The notes below the pieces were generated by a model. It ran no database searches and was not told the DNA's origin. It saw only the letters and a program-made list of their open reading frames with translations. 64,000 nucleotides of DNA from Protula sp. h YS-2021 (Eukaryota > Annelida > Polychaeta > Sabellida > Serpulidae). Of the stretch, positions 39,925-49,862 are shown piece by piece. Made by a program: the position numbers and the translations under genes. The stretch spans positions 53,353,869 to 53,417,868 of the forward strand of contig OX457025.1 in the NCBI GenBank assembly GCA_949752745.1, given 5' to 3'. Numbering within the stretch: position 1 is the first letter of the stretch; every line of letters begins with the position of its first letter.

Positions 39925-42792
39925 ATTCCAGTGATAGAGACCACTACGGGTGCAAAACGCCGTCTTTACTTGGATTCGTTTTCCATAGGAACTTGGAAAT
40001 ACCCCGAAACCAAGTCAAGAGAACAAAAGTGTTTTGCTCCCGAGAGTGCGTCGATTGACTGATCAATCGGCGGAATATGATGTGCATCCTTGACTGTAAT
40101 ATCGTTCAACTTACGATAATCACAACACATCCTTAGACTTCCATCTTTCTTTCGAACACACACTATGGGACTAGACCAAGCGCTGTCCGAAATTGAAAAC
40201 ATTCCTGACTTCAAGAGAAGCTGGATTTGCCTCTCAACCTCTTCATTTTGCTTAGGTGGAAGAGGTCTGGGACGCTGTTTGATAGGCACCTCTGTTTTAG
40301 TAACAATTTTGTGCTCTACCACATTTGTGCCACCCATCTCATCTTCTCCTTTAGAGAAAATATCCTGATATTTTATCAGAATTTCTTCCACCTTCCGTTT
40401 TTCTTCAGATGAAAGATTTTCACAAGAACTTTGAAAAAGTTCTTGTAAATGGAAAGGTAGTGTACCCGTACAATTGTTACCTAAATCTATTCCAACTTGT
40501 GCTACCAAGTCAGCACGGGTAAACACTTCATTTTCTACTGTGGTTGGCGTTAAATAACCACAGCGGATCCCTTCAGATCCCGATTTAATTGTGATCGCTT
40601 CATCTGTAGGATTGGGAACGCGAATGGGAACTATTCGCTTATGATTCATGGTTGTTGATGCACATGCTATCAAACCATGATCCCTTAAGAAGGAAGGTTG
40701 TGGTTCAAACAGCATTGGAATCGTTGTATTAGAACCTGATTCTTCACTCTTAAATTTTGTCGTTCCTGGAAGAATCATTTCTCTCCCAGGTGGAACAATA
40801 TATTCTCCTGTTAAGTAGACTCTTCTAGGAGATGGTTTTCCATCCAAAATAATGCACGGAATTGACTGATTAGAAGGAGTCACTTTGCCATTCTTAGTAT
40901 CTATGGCTATGTCGTTTTGAGATAAAAATGACATTCCCAGTATAATTTTGTCCCCAATATCGGCTACATAAAATTCTACTGGTAACGATAGCTTACCACA
41001 TTTCACTCGATACTGAATAACTCCATCACACTGAATAAGATCTCCTGAAACGGATCTTATACCAAATTTGCGGTCAAAACGTTCAGGGCGATGAACGTCT
41101 GGAATAGAAGTGAAAACATTTCTTGCCATAACGCAACAACTCGCACCAGTGTCGATTAACATAGGAACAACTTTATCACCTATGCCACCGACTAAGAAAA
41201 TTCCCCTTTCTGTTCTTTTAAGCATATTGAGATTTATTTTACAACATTGTAAAACAGAATCGTTTTCACAAATGCGAAAACTATCCGTACAGTCTCCTTC
41301 TGAGCTTATTAAATACCCAACACTATCAGGAAAAGATATGTTGATATTCTGCTGAGTCAGAGAAAAGACTGAAGGATAAGAAGAATCTTTGTTTAGAATG
41401 TGCTGCTTTTCTGTAACAGCACTAAGTTCTTCTCTTTCTGAATCAATATCGGTTGAATCAGATACTTCCTCAGATCGCATTATCAATATTGGGCCGTCAG
41501 AAGTTTGCTCAGTATTAGAGTAAGCCAAGTCAGGCTTTTGGAGAACATTAATTTCTTTTCCTCCTTTTTCACTTCTTTCGCCTCCTTCTCGCCAGCAGAG
41601 GGAGACTTCTCTGAGTTTAAAGGAGGACTAGTTCAATCCTTTTTAAAATGGCCCTTGCCTCCGCAGTTAAAACATTTAACTGCTTTGAGATCTAACTTTT
41701 TTTAATGTATCTTATTTTTGGAAATAAATTTTCCTTTGACAAAGTTTACTTCGTCATCATTAAAGAAGTATTCTTCGTCTTCTTCGTCAGAATGTTCGTT
41801 CTCGGCAGGACGAACCATTCTGACTTTGTCCTTAGAGTAGAAAGGTCTACTTTTGGACATAGCTGTTTTCGTAGCCACATAACGCTCTGCATAGTGCATC
41901 GCATCTTCTAGAGTGGCGGGTGGATTGACCATCAAATATTGCTTTAATTGATAATCTTGGAGACCATTTATGAAATGTCTCCTAACCAATATTTGTTGTT
42001 GGTCCTGATTGGGAACCTCTGGGTAGGCCAGAGAGACCAATCTGCGTACCTCATCCAGATAAGTACGCAAACTGTCACCAAATTTCCATGTTTTGCCCTC
42101 TAACAAAGACTGGAAATGGTGGCTGTTATCATCTGCGCTGAACCGTTGTTCCATGCACTGGAACAATTGACCAAAGGTCATAATATTGAGCTGACGCTCT
42201 AAAGATATGATGAAGGTTTGAGCTTCATCATGCAAGTTTGAAAGCAAATGGTACTTTCTTTCTTGCTCGTTCCAATTGTTTAGAAGAACGGCTTCTTCGA
42301 AGAGGCACTTAAAATAGGGCCATTCACTATATTGGCCATTGAAAGAAGGAGCTTTTATCCTCATTCTATGATCCATATTGCGATCATTACCTCGGACTCG
42401 AGAGTATCTAGACACAGTTACAGGAAAATCATGCAACTCTCGTTCATAACGAACATCTCTATAGGGCATTGACAAAGAACCCTGATGCAAACCCTGAGGT
42501 ACGCCGTCGTAAGTGTATGAAAACTGCCTTTCAGGAAACAGTCTATCAGGATTCTCATATTCCTGACTGTCAGTGCTTCGAAACACTTGATTTTCATTAA
42601 ATAAAGTTTGTCTATGAATCGAATCATTGACTACCGGAGTCCAAACTTGGAATCCATTTTCTCTCTGATTTTGAAATCTAGAGACTGGTCTAGCAGATGT
42701 ATTTCGTATTGCATACCTTGCATTAGCAACACTAGACATGATGTTTGATGTATGGGCACCAAACTTACCAATATTGTTAGACCTTGCAGGAT
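39426..42792 (-). repeat. Array unit 11 (3367 bp)
   Basis: Full length, RT 1-nt deletion near 39966. Its gag has CGTAAGTGTATG (about 42510), shared only with unit 13. It shares ATTGCTTTAATTG (about 41941) with unit 12. Confidence 0.9.
39966..41528 (-). CDS. Protease and RT N-terminus, unit 11
   Basis: 520 codons, reference layout, with no private amino-acid change obvious against the majority sequence. It is the most consensus-like protease copy. Stops at ENESK. Confidence 0.8.
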   Translation of the reverse strand: MAYSNTEQTSDGPILIMRSEEVSDSTDIDSEREELSAVTEKQHILNKDSSYPSVFSLTQQNINISFPDSVGYLISSEGDCTDSFRICENDSVLQCCKINLNMLKRTERGIFLVGGIGDKVVPMLIDTGASCCVMARNVFTSIPDVHRPERFDRKFGIRSVSGDLIQCDGVIQYRVKCGKLSLPVEFYVADIGDKIILGMSFLSQNDIAIDTKNGKVTPSNQSIPCIILDGKPSPRRVYLTGEYIVPPGREMILPGTTKFKSEESGSNTTIPMLFEPQPSFLRDHGLIACASTTMNHKRIVPIRVPNPTDEAITIKSGSEGIRCGYLTPTTVENEVFTRADLVAQVGIDLGNNCTGTLPFHLQELFQSSCENLSSEEKRKVEEILIKYQDIFSKGEDEMGGTNVVEHKIVTKTEVPIKQRPRPLPPKQNEEVERQIQLLLKSGMFSISDSAWSSPIVCVRKKDGSLRMCCDYRKLNDITVKDAHHIPPIDQSIDALSGAKHFCSLDLVSGYFQVPMENESK

Positions 42793-43129
42793 CTGAAATC
42801 AACTTTGCCTTTAACAACTCAAATGCTTTATTGCACTCTACTGTCCAGTTGAAATCAGGTTTCTTTCCTTTCTTGTCTAATTGCCTGTTCAAGGGAAAGG
42901 CAATTTTCGCGTAGTCCTTAATGAACTTGCGATAGTAACTGGTTAAGCCCAAAAACCTTCGGATGAATTGTACCTCATTTGGCTTAGGAAAATCCCTAAC
43001 CGCTTGAATCTTAGTAGGATCCGTATGTACACCATTCTTACTAATGGTGGAGCCCAAATAAAGAATCTCTGTCTTAAACAGATGACACTTTTTAGGCTTG
43101 AGTTTAAGTCCTGCAGCTCTCAGCCGCAT
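41702..43129 (-). CDS. RT thumb (unit 12) fused to gag (unit 11)
   Basis: 475 codons. The frame begins after a stop just beyond YLDD (CAA-to-TAA at about 43160, shared with unit 14), so the RT active site lies outside this frame. Gag carries Tyr-Thr-Tyr for Tyr-Ser-Tyr (shared with unit 13) and Ala-to-Thr (YVATKTA). Confidence 0.78.
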   Translation of the reverse strand: MRLRAAGLKLKPKKCHLFKTEILYLGSTISKNGVHTDPTKIQAVRDFPKPNEVQFIRRFLGLTSYYRKFIKDYAKIAFPLNRQLDKKGKKPDFNWTVECNKAFELLKAKLISDPARSNNIGKFGAHTSNIMSSVANARYAIRNTSARPVSRFQNQRENGFQVWTPVVNDSIHRQTLFNENQVFRSTDSQEYENPDRLFPERQFSYTYDGVPQGLHQGSLSMPYRDVRYERELHDFPVTVSRYSRVRGNDRNMDHRMRIKAPSFNGQYSEWPYFKCLFEEAVLLNNWNEQERKYHLLSNLHDEAQTFIISLERQLNIMTFGQLFQCMEQRFSADDNSHHFQSLLEGKTWKFGDSLRTYLDEVRRLVSLAYPEVPNQDQQQILVRRHFINGLQDYQLKQYLMVNPPATLEDAMHYAERYVATKTAMSKSRPFYSKDKVRMVRPAENEHSDEEDEEYFFNDDEVNFVKGKFISKNKIH

Positions 43130-46100
43130 AAAAACTAACTTTAGTCTATTTAAGACTTGTTACACGGTAGATCCATAGATAAGAATATCGTCAAGATATA
43201 CCATGCAAATCTTCCAGTTTAAACCATGCAGAATTTTCTCCATCATCCTCTGAAATGTAGCTGGAGAGTTGTTTAACCCAAAACTCATCACATTCCAGTG
43301 ATAGAGACCACTACGGGTGCAAAACGCCGTCTTTACTTGGATTCGTTTTCCATAGGAACTTGGAAATACCCCGAAACCAAGTCAAGAGAACAAAAGTGTT
43401 TTGCTCCCGAGAGTGCGTCGATTGACTGATCAATCGGCGGAATATGATGTGCATCCTTGACTGTAATATCGTTCAACTTACGATAATCACAACACATCCT
43501 TAGACTTCCATCTTTCTTTCGAACACACACTATGGGACTAGACCAAGCGCTGTCCGAAATTGAAAACATTCCTGACTTCAAGAGAAGCTGGATTTGCCTC
43601 TCAACCTCTTCATTTTGCTTAGGTGGAAGAGGTCTGGGACGCTGTTTGATAGGCACCTCTGTTTTAGTAACAATTTTGTGCTCTACCACATTTGTGCCAC
43701 CCATCTCATCTTCTCCTTTAGAGAAAATATCCTGATATTTTATCAGAATTTCTTCCACCTTCCGTTTTTCTTCAGATGAAAGATTTTCACAAGAACTTTG
43801 AAAAAGTTCTTGTAAATGGAAAGGTAGTGTACCCGTACAATTGTTACCTAAATCTATTCCAACTTGTGCTACCAAGTCAGCACGGGTAAACACTTTCTTT
43901 TCTACTGTGGTTGGCGTTAAATAACCACAGCGGATCCCTTCAGATCCCGATTTAATTGTGATCGCTTCATCTGTAGGATTGGGAACGCGAATGGGAACTA
44001 TTCGCTTATGATTCGTGGTTGTTGATGCACATGCTATCAAACCATGATCCCTTAAGAAGGAAGGTTGTGGTTCAAACAGCATTGGAATCGTTGTATTAGA
44101 ACCTGATTCTTCACTCTTAAATTTTGTCGTTCCTGGAAGAATCATTTCTCTCCCAGGTGGAACAATATATTCTCCTGTTAAGTAGACTCTTCTAGGAGAT
44201 GGTTTTCCATCCAAAATAATGCACGGAATTGACTGATTAGAAGGAGTCACTTTGCCATTCTTAGTATCTATGGCTATGTCGTTTTGAGATAAAAATGACA
44301 TTCCCAGTATAATTTTGTCCCCAATATCGGCTACATAAAATTCTACTGGTAACGATAGCTTACCACATTTCACTCGATACTGAATAACTCCATCACACTG
44401 AATAAGATCTCCTGAAACGGATCTTATACCAAATTTGCGGTCAAAACGTTCAGGGCGATGAACGTCTGGAATAGAAGTGAAAACATTTCTTGCCATAACG
44501 CAACAACTCGCACCAGTGTCGATTAACATAGGAACAACTTTATCACCTATGCCACCGACTAAGAAAATTCCCCTTTCTGTTCTTTTAAGCATATTGAGAT
44601 TTATTTTACAACATTGTAAAACAAAATCGTTTTCACAAATGCGAAAACTATCCGTACAGTCTCCTTCTGAGCTTATTAAATACCCAACACTATCAGGAAA
44701 AGATATGTTGATATTCTGCTGAGTCAGAGAAAAGACTGAAGGATAAGAAGAATCTTTGTTTAGAATGTGCTGCTTTTCTGTAACAGCACTAAGTTCTTCT
44801 CTTTCTGAATCAATATCGGTTGAATCAGATACTTCCTCAGATCGCATTATCAATATTGGGCCGTCAGAAGTTTGCTCAGTATTAGAGTAAGCCAAGTCAG
44901 GCTTTTGGAGAACATTAATTTCTTTTCCTCCTTTTTCACTTCTTTCGCCTCCTTCTCGCCAGCAGAGGGAGACTTCTCTGAGTTTAAAGGAGGACTAGTT
45001 CAATCCTTTTTAAAATGGCCCTTGCCTCCGCAGTTAAAACATTTAACTGCTTTGAGATCTAACTTTTTTTAATGTATCTTATTTTTGGAAATAAATTTTC
45101 CTTTGACAAAGTTTACTTCGTCATCATTAAAGAAGTATTCTTCGTCTTCTTCGTCAGAATGTTCGTTCTCGGCAGGACGAACCATTCTGACTTTGTCCTT
45201 AGAGTAGAAAGGTCTACTTTTGGACATAGCTGTTTTCGCAGCCACATAACGCTCTGCATAGTGCATCGCATCTTCTAGAGTGGCGGGTGGATTGACCATC
45301 AAATATTGCTTTAATTGATAATCTTGGAGACCATTTATGAAATGTCTCCTAACCAATATTTGTTGTTGGTCCTGATTGGGAACCTCTGGGTAGGCCAGAG
45401 AGACCAATCTGCGTACCTCATCCAGATAAGTACGCAAACTGTCACCAAATTTCCATGTTTTGCCCTCTAACAAAGACTGGAAATGGTGGCTGTTATCATC
45501 TGCGCTGAACCGTTGTTCCATGCACTGGAACAATTGACCAAAACTCATAATATTGAGCTGACGCTCTAAAGATATGATGAAGGTTTGAGCTTCGTCATGC
45601 AAGTTTGAAAGCAAATGGTACTTTCTTTCTTGCTCGTTCCAATTGTTTAGAAGAACGGCTTCTTCGAAGAGGCACTTAAAATAGGGCCATTCACTATATT
45701 GGCCATTGAAAGAAGGAGCTTTTATCCTCATTCTATGATCCATATTGCGATCATTACCTCGGACTCGAGAGTATCTAGACACAGTTACAGGAAAATCATG
45801 CAACTCTCGTTCATAACGAACATCTCTATAGGGCATTGACAAAGAACCCTGATGCAAACCCTGAGGTACGCCGTCGTAACTGTATGAAAACTGCCTTTCA
45901 GGAAACAGTCTATCAGGATTCTCATATTCCTGACTGTCAGTGCTTCGAAACACTTGATTTTCATTAAATAAAGTTTGTCTATGAATCGAATCATTGACTA
46001 CCGGAGTCCAAACTTGGAATCCATTTTCTCTCTGATTTTGAAATCTAGAGACTGGTCTAGCAGATGTATTTCGTATTGCATACCTTGCATTAGCAACACT

Positions 46101-46159
46101 AGACATGATGTTTGATGTATGGGCACCAAACTTACCAATATTGTTAGACCTTGCAGGAT
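42793..46159 (-). repeat. Array unit 12 (3367 bp)
   Basis: RT has a stop just after the YLDD motif (TGTTACACGG, about 43160), shared only with unit 14. GATTCGTGGTTG (about 44012) is also shared with unit 14, and CACTTTCTTTTCT with unit 10. Confidence 0.9.
43333..44895 (-). CDS. Protease and RT N-terminus, unit 12
   Basis: 520 codons, reference layout. VEKKVF shared with unit 10, STTTNHK shared with unit 14, private Ser-to-Phe (ENDFVLQ). This mosaic of two-unit-distant variants marks recombination between units. Confidence 0.8.
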   Translation of the reverse strand: MAYSNTEQTSDGPILIMRSEEVSDSTDIDSEREELSAVTEKQHILNKDSSYPSVFSLTQQNINISFPDSVGYLISSEGDCTDSFRICENDFVLQCCKINLNMLKRTERGIFLVGGIGDKVVPMLIDTGASCCVMARNVFTSIPDVHRPERFDRKFGIRSVSGDLIQCDGVIQYRVKCGKLSLPVEFYVADIGDKIILGMSFLSQNDIAIDTKNGKVTPSNQSIPCIILDGKPSPRRVYLTGEYIVPPGREMILPGTTKFKSEESGSNTTIPMLFEPQPSFLRDHGLIACASTTTNHKRIVPIRVPNPTDEAITIKSGSEGIRCGYLTPTTVEKKVFTRADLVAQVGIDLGNNCTGTLPFHLQELFQSSCENLSSEEKRKVEEILIKYQDIFSKGEDEMGGTNVVEHKIVTKTEVPIKQRPRPLPPKQNEEVERQIQLLLKSGMFSISDSAWSSPIVCVRKKDGSLRMCCDYRKLNDITVKDAHHIPPIDQSIDALSGAKHFCSLDLVSGYFQVPMENESK

Positions 46160-46658
46160 CTGAAATCAACTTTGCCTTTAACAACTCAAATGCTTTATTG
46201 CACTCTACTGTCCAGTTGAAATCAGGTTTCTTTCCTTTCTTGTCTAATTGCCTGTTCAAGGGAAAGGCAATTTTCGCGTAGTCCTTAATGAACTTGCGAT
46301 AGTAACTGGTTAAGCCCAAAAACCTTCGGATGAATTGTACCTCATTTGGCTTAGGAAAATCCCTAACCGCTTGAATCTTAGTAGGATCCGTGTGTACACC
46401 ATTCTTACTAATGGTGGAGCCCAAATAAAGAATCTCTGTCTTAAACAGATGACACTTTTTAGGCTTGAGTTTAAGTCCTGCAGCTCTCAGCCGCATAAAA
46501 ACTAACTTTAGTCTATTTAAGACTTGTTGCACGGTAGATCCATAGATAAGAATATCGTCAAGATATACCATGCAAATCTTCCAGTTTAAACCATGCAGAA
46601 TTTTCTCCATCATCCTCTGAAATGTAGCTGGAGAGTTGTTTAACCCAAAACTCATCAC
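45069..46658 (-). CDS. RT palm/thumb (unit 13) fused to gag (unit 12)
   Basis: 529 codons across the junction at 46160. NIMSFGQ replaces NIMTFGQ in capsid, shared only with unit 13 gag. YLDD at 32-35 is intact. Confidence 0.8.
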   Translation of the reverse strand: MMSFGLNNSPATFQRMMEKILHGLNWKICMVYLDDILIYGSTVQQVLNRLKLVFMRLRAAGLKLKPKKCHLFKTEILYLGSTISKNGVHTDPTKIQAVRDFPKPNEVQFIRRFLGLTSYYRKFIKDYAKIAFPLNRQLDKKGKKPDFNWTVECNKAFELLKAKLISDPARSNNIGKFGAHTSNIMSSVANARYAIRNTSARPVSRFQNQRENGFQVWTPVVNDSIHRQTLFNENQVFRSTDSQEYENPDRLFPERQFSYSYDGVPQGLHQGSLSMPYRDVRYERELHDFPVTVSRYSRVRGNDRNMDHRMRIKAPSFNGQYSEWPYFKCLFEEAVLLNNWNEQERKYHLLSNLHDEAQTFIISLERQLNIMSFGQLFQCMEQRFSADDNSHHFQSLLEGKTWKFGDSLRTYLDEVRRLVSLAYPEVPNQDQQQILVRRHFINGLQDYQLKQYLMVNPPATLEDAMHYAERYVAAKTAMSKSRPFYSKDKVRMVRPAENEHSDEEDEEYFFNDDEVNFVKGKFISKNKIH

Positions 46659-46699
46659 ATTCCAGTGATAGAGACCACTACGGGTGCAAAACGCCGTCT

Positions 46700-47896
46700 T
46701 TACTTGGATTCGTTTTCCATAGGAACTTGGAAATACCCCGAAACCAAGTCAAGAGAACAAAAGTGTTTTGCTCCCGAGAGTGCGTCGATTGACTGATCAA
46801 TCGGCGGAATATGATGTGCATCCTTGACTGTAATATCGTTCAACTTACGATAATCACAACACATCCTTAGACTTCCATCTTTCTTTCGAACACACACTAT
46901 GGGACTAGACCAAGCGCTGTCCGAAATTGAAAACATTCCTGACTTCAAGAGAAGCTGGATTTGCCTCTCAACCTCTTCATTTTGCTTAGGTGGAAGAGGT
47001 CTGGGACGCTGTTTGATAGGCACCTCTGTTTTAGTAACAATTTTGTGCTCTACCACATTTGTGCCACCCATCTCATCTTCTCCTTTAGAGAAAATATCCT
47101 GATATTTTATCAGAATTTCTTCCACCTTCCGTTTTTCTTCAGATGAAAGATTTTCACAAGAACTTTGAAAAAGTTCTTGTAAATGGAAAGGTAGTGTACC
47201 CGTACAATTGTTACCTAAATCTATTCCAACTTGTGCTACCAAGTCAGCACGGGTAAACACTTCATTTTCTACTGTGGTTGGCGTTAAATAACCACAGCGG
47301 ATCCCTTCAGATCCCGATTTAATTGTGATCGCTTCATCTGTAGGATTGGGAACGCGAATGGGAACTATTCGCTTATGATTCATGGTTGTTGATGCACATG
47401 CTATCAAACCATGATCCCTTAAGAAGGAAGGTTGTGGTTCAAACAGCATTGGAATCGTTGTATTAGAACCTGATTCTTCACTCTTAAATTTTGTCGTTCC
47501 TGGAAGAATCATTTCTCTCCCAGGTGGAACAATATATTCTCCTGTTAAGTAGACTCTTCTAGGAGATGGTTTTCCATCCAAAATAATGCACGGAATTGAC
47601 TGATTAGAAGGAGTCACTTTGCCATTCTTAGTATCTATGGCTATGTCGTTTTGAGATGAAAATGACATTCCCAGTATAATTTTGTCCCCAATATCGGCTA
47701 CATAAAATTCTACTGGTAACGATAGCTTACCACATTTCACTCGATACTGAATAACTCCATCACACTGAATAAGATCTCCTGAAACGGATCTTATACCAAA
47801 TTTGCGGTCAAAACGTTCAGGGCGATGAACGTCTGGAATAGAAGTGAAAACATTTCTTGCCATAACGCAACAACTCGCACCAGTGTCGATTAACAT
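46700..47896 (-). CDS. Protease and RT N-terminus, unit 13 (frameshifted)
   Basis: 398 codons beginning just before DTGAS. An indel at about 47903 separates it from the acidic lead, which remains as an open frame at 47890-48261. Private Leu-to-Ser after the flap (SFSSQND). Stops at ENESK. Confidence 0.78.
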   Translation of the reverse strand: MLIDTGASCCVMARNVFTSIPDVHRPERFDRKFGIRSVSGDLIQCDGVIQYRVKCGKLSLPVEFYVADIGDKIILGMSFSSQNDIAIDTKNGKVTPSNQSIPCIILDGKPSPRRVYLTGEYIVPPGREMILPGTTKFKSEESGSNTTIPMLFEPQPSFLRDHGLIACASTTMNHKRIVPIRVPNPTDEAITIKSGSEGIRCGYLTPTTVENEVFTRADLVAQVGIDLGNNCTGTLPFHLQELFQSSCENLSSEEKRKVEEILIKYQDIFSKGEDEMGGTNVVEHKIVTKTEVPIKQRPRPLPPKQNEEVERQIQLLLKSGMFSISDSAWSSPIVCVRKKDGSLRMCCDYRKLNDITVKDAHHIPPIDQSIDALSGAKHFCSLDLVSGYFQVPMENESK

Positions 47897-48261
47897 AGGA
47901 ACAATGTATCACCTATGCCACCGACTAAGAAAATTCCCCTTTCTGTTCTTTTAAGCATATTGAGATTTATTTTACAACATTGTAAGACAGAATCGTTTTC
48001 ACAAATGCGAAAACTATCCGTACAGTCTCCTTCTGAGCTTATTAAATACCCAACACTATCAGGAAAAGATATGTTGATATTCTGCTGAGTCAGAGAAAAG
48101 ACTGAAGGATAAGAAGAATCTTTGTTTAGAATGTGCTGCTTTTCTGTAACAGCACTAAGTTCTTCTCTTTCTGAATCAATATCGGTTGAATCAGATACTT
48201 CCTCAGATCGCATTATCAATATTGGGCCGTCAGAAGTTTGCTCAGTATTATAGTAAGCCAA
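47890..48261 (-). CDS. Protease lead fragment, unit 13
   Basis: 123 codons covering the acidic lead (EEVSDSTDIDSEREEL) to FLVGGIGD, then frameshifted to a quick stop just short of the protease active site. Confidence 0.72.
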   Translation of the reverse strand: MAYYNTEQTSDGPILIMRSEEVSDSTDIDSEREELSAVTEKQHILNKDSSYPSVFSLTQQNINISFPDSVGYLISSEGDCTDSFRICENDSVLQCCKINLNMLKRTERGIFLVGGIGDTLFLC

Positions 48262-48434
48262 GTCAGGCTTTTGGAGAACATTAATTTCTTTTCCACCTTT
48301 TTCACTTCTTTCGCCTCCTTCTCGCCAGCAGAGGGAGACTTCTCTGAGTTTAAAGGAGGACTAGTTCAATCCTTTTTAAAATGGCCCTTGCCTCCGCAGT
48401 TAAAACATTTAACTGCTTTGAGATCTAACTTTTT

Positions 48435-49862
48435 TTAATGTATCTTATTTTTGGAAATAAATTTTCCTTTGACAAAGTTTACTTCGTCATCATTAAAGAA
48501 GTATTCTTCGTCTTCTTCGTCAGAATGTTCGTTCTCGGCAGGACGAACCATTCTGACTTTGTCCTTAGAGTAGAAAGGTCTACTTTTGGACATAGCTGTT
48601 TTCGCAGCCACATAACGCTCTGCATAGTGCATCGCATCTTCTAGAGTGGCGGGTGGATTGACCATCAAATATTGTTTTAATTGATAATCTTGGAGACCAT
48701 TTATGAAATGTCTCCTAACCAATATTTGTTGTTGGTCCTGATTGGGAACCTCTGGGTAGGCCAGAGAGACCAATCTGCGTACCTCATCCAGATAAGTACG
48801 CAAACTGTCACCAAATTTCCATGTTTTGCCCTCTAACAAAGACTGGAAATGGTGGCTGTTATCATCTGCGCTGAACCGTTGTTCCATGCACTGGAACAAT
48901 TGACCAAAACTCATAATATTGAGCTGACGCTCTAAAGATATGATGAAGGTTTGAGCTTCGTCATGCAAGTTTGAAAGCAAATGGTACTTTCTTTCTTGCT
49001 CGTTCCAATTGTTTAGAAGAACGGCTTCTTCGAAGAGGCACTTAAAATAGGGCCATTCACTATATTGGCCATTGAAAGAAGGAGCTTTTATCCTCATTCT
49101 ATGATCCATATTGCGATCATTACCTCGGACTCGAGAGTATCTAGACACAGTTACAGGAAAATCATGCAACTCTCGTTCATAACGAACATCTCTATAGGGC
49201 ATTGACAAAGAACCCTGATGCAAACCCTGAGGTACGCCGTCGTAAGTGTATGAAAACTGCCTTTCAGGAAACAGTCTATCAGGATTCTCATATTCCTGAC
49301 TGTCAGTGCTTCGAAACACTTGATTTTCATTAAATAAAGTTTGTCTATGAATCGAATCATTGACTACCGGAGTCCAAACTTGGAATCCATTTTCTCTCTG
49401 ATTTTGAAATCTAGAGACTGGTCTAGCAGATGTATTTCGTATTGCATACCTTGCATTAGCAACACTAGACATGATGTTTGATGTATGGGCACCAAACTTA
49501 CCAATATTGTTAGACCTAGCAGGATCTGAAATCAACTTTGCCTTTAACAACTCAAATGCTTTATTGCACTCTACTGTCCAGTTGAAATCAGGTTTCTTTC
49601 CTTTCTTGTCTAATTGCCTGTTCAAGGGAAAGGCAATTTTCGCGTAGTCCTTAATGAACTTGCGATAGTAACTGGTTAAGCCCAAAAACCTTCGGATGAA
49701 TTGTACCTCATTTGGCTTAGGAAAATCCCTAACCGCTTGAATCTTAGTAGGATCCGTATGTACACCATTCTTACTAATGGTGGAGCCCAAATAAAGAATC
49801 TCTGTCTTAAACAGATGACACTTTTTAGGCTTGAGTTTAAGTCCTGCAGCTCTCAGCCGCAT
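48435..49862 (-). CDS. RT thumb (unit 14) fused to gag (unit 13)
   Basis: 475 codons across the junction at 49526. It starts after the same stop behind YLDD as in unit 12. Gag combines the Tyr-Thr-Tyr variant (with unit 11) and the NIMSFGQ variant (with unit 12), so it is a visible mosaic. Confidence 0.78.
   Translation of the reverse strand: MRLRAAGLKLKPKKCHLFKTEILYLGSTISKNGVHTDPTKIQAVRDFPKPNEVQFIRRFLGLTSYYRKFIKDYAKIAFPLNRQLDKKGKKPDFNWTVECNKAFELLKAKLISDPARSNNIGKFGAHTSNIMSSVANARYAIRNTSARPVSRFQNQRENGFQVWTPVVNDSIHRQTLFNENQVFRSTDSQEYENPDRLFPERQFSYTYDGVPQGLHQGSLSMPYRDVRYERELHDFPVTVSRYSRVRGNDRNMDHRMRIKAPSFNGQYSEWPYFKCLFEEAVLLNNWNEQERKYHLLSNLHDEAQTFIISLERQLNIMSFGQLFQCMEQRFSADDNSHHFQSLLEGKTWKFGDSLRTYLDEVRRLVSLAYPEVPNQDQQQILVRRHFINGLQDYQLKQYLMVNPPATLEDAMHYAERYVAAKTAMSKSRPFYSKDKVRMVRPAENEHSDEEDEEYFFNDDEVNFVKGKFISKNKIH

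Larger units (their letters stand above)
46160..49525 (-). repeat. Array unit 13 (3366 bp)
   Basis: A small indel (ACAATGTATC for ACAACTTTATC, about 47903) breaks the protease frame close to the active site. It shares the gag change CCAAAACTCATAAT with unit 12 (48907 and 45541), and CGTAAGTGTATG with unit 11. Confidence 0.9.
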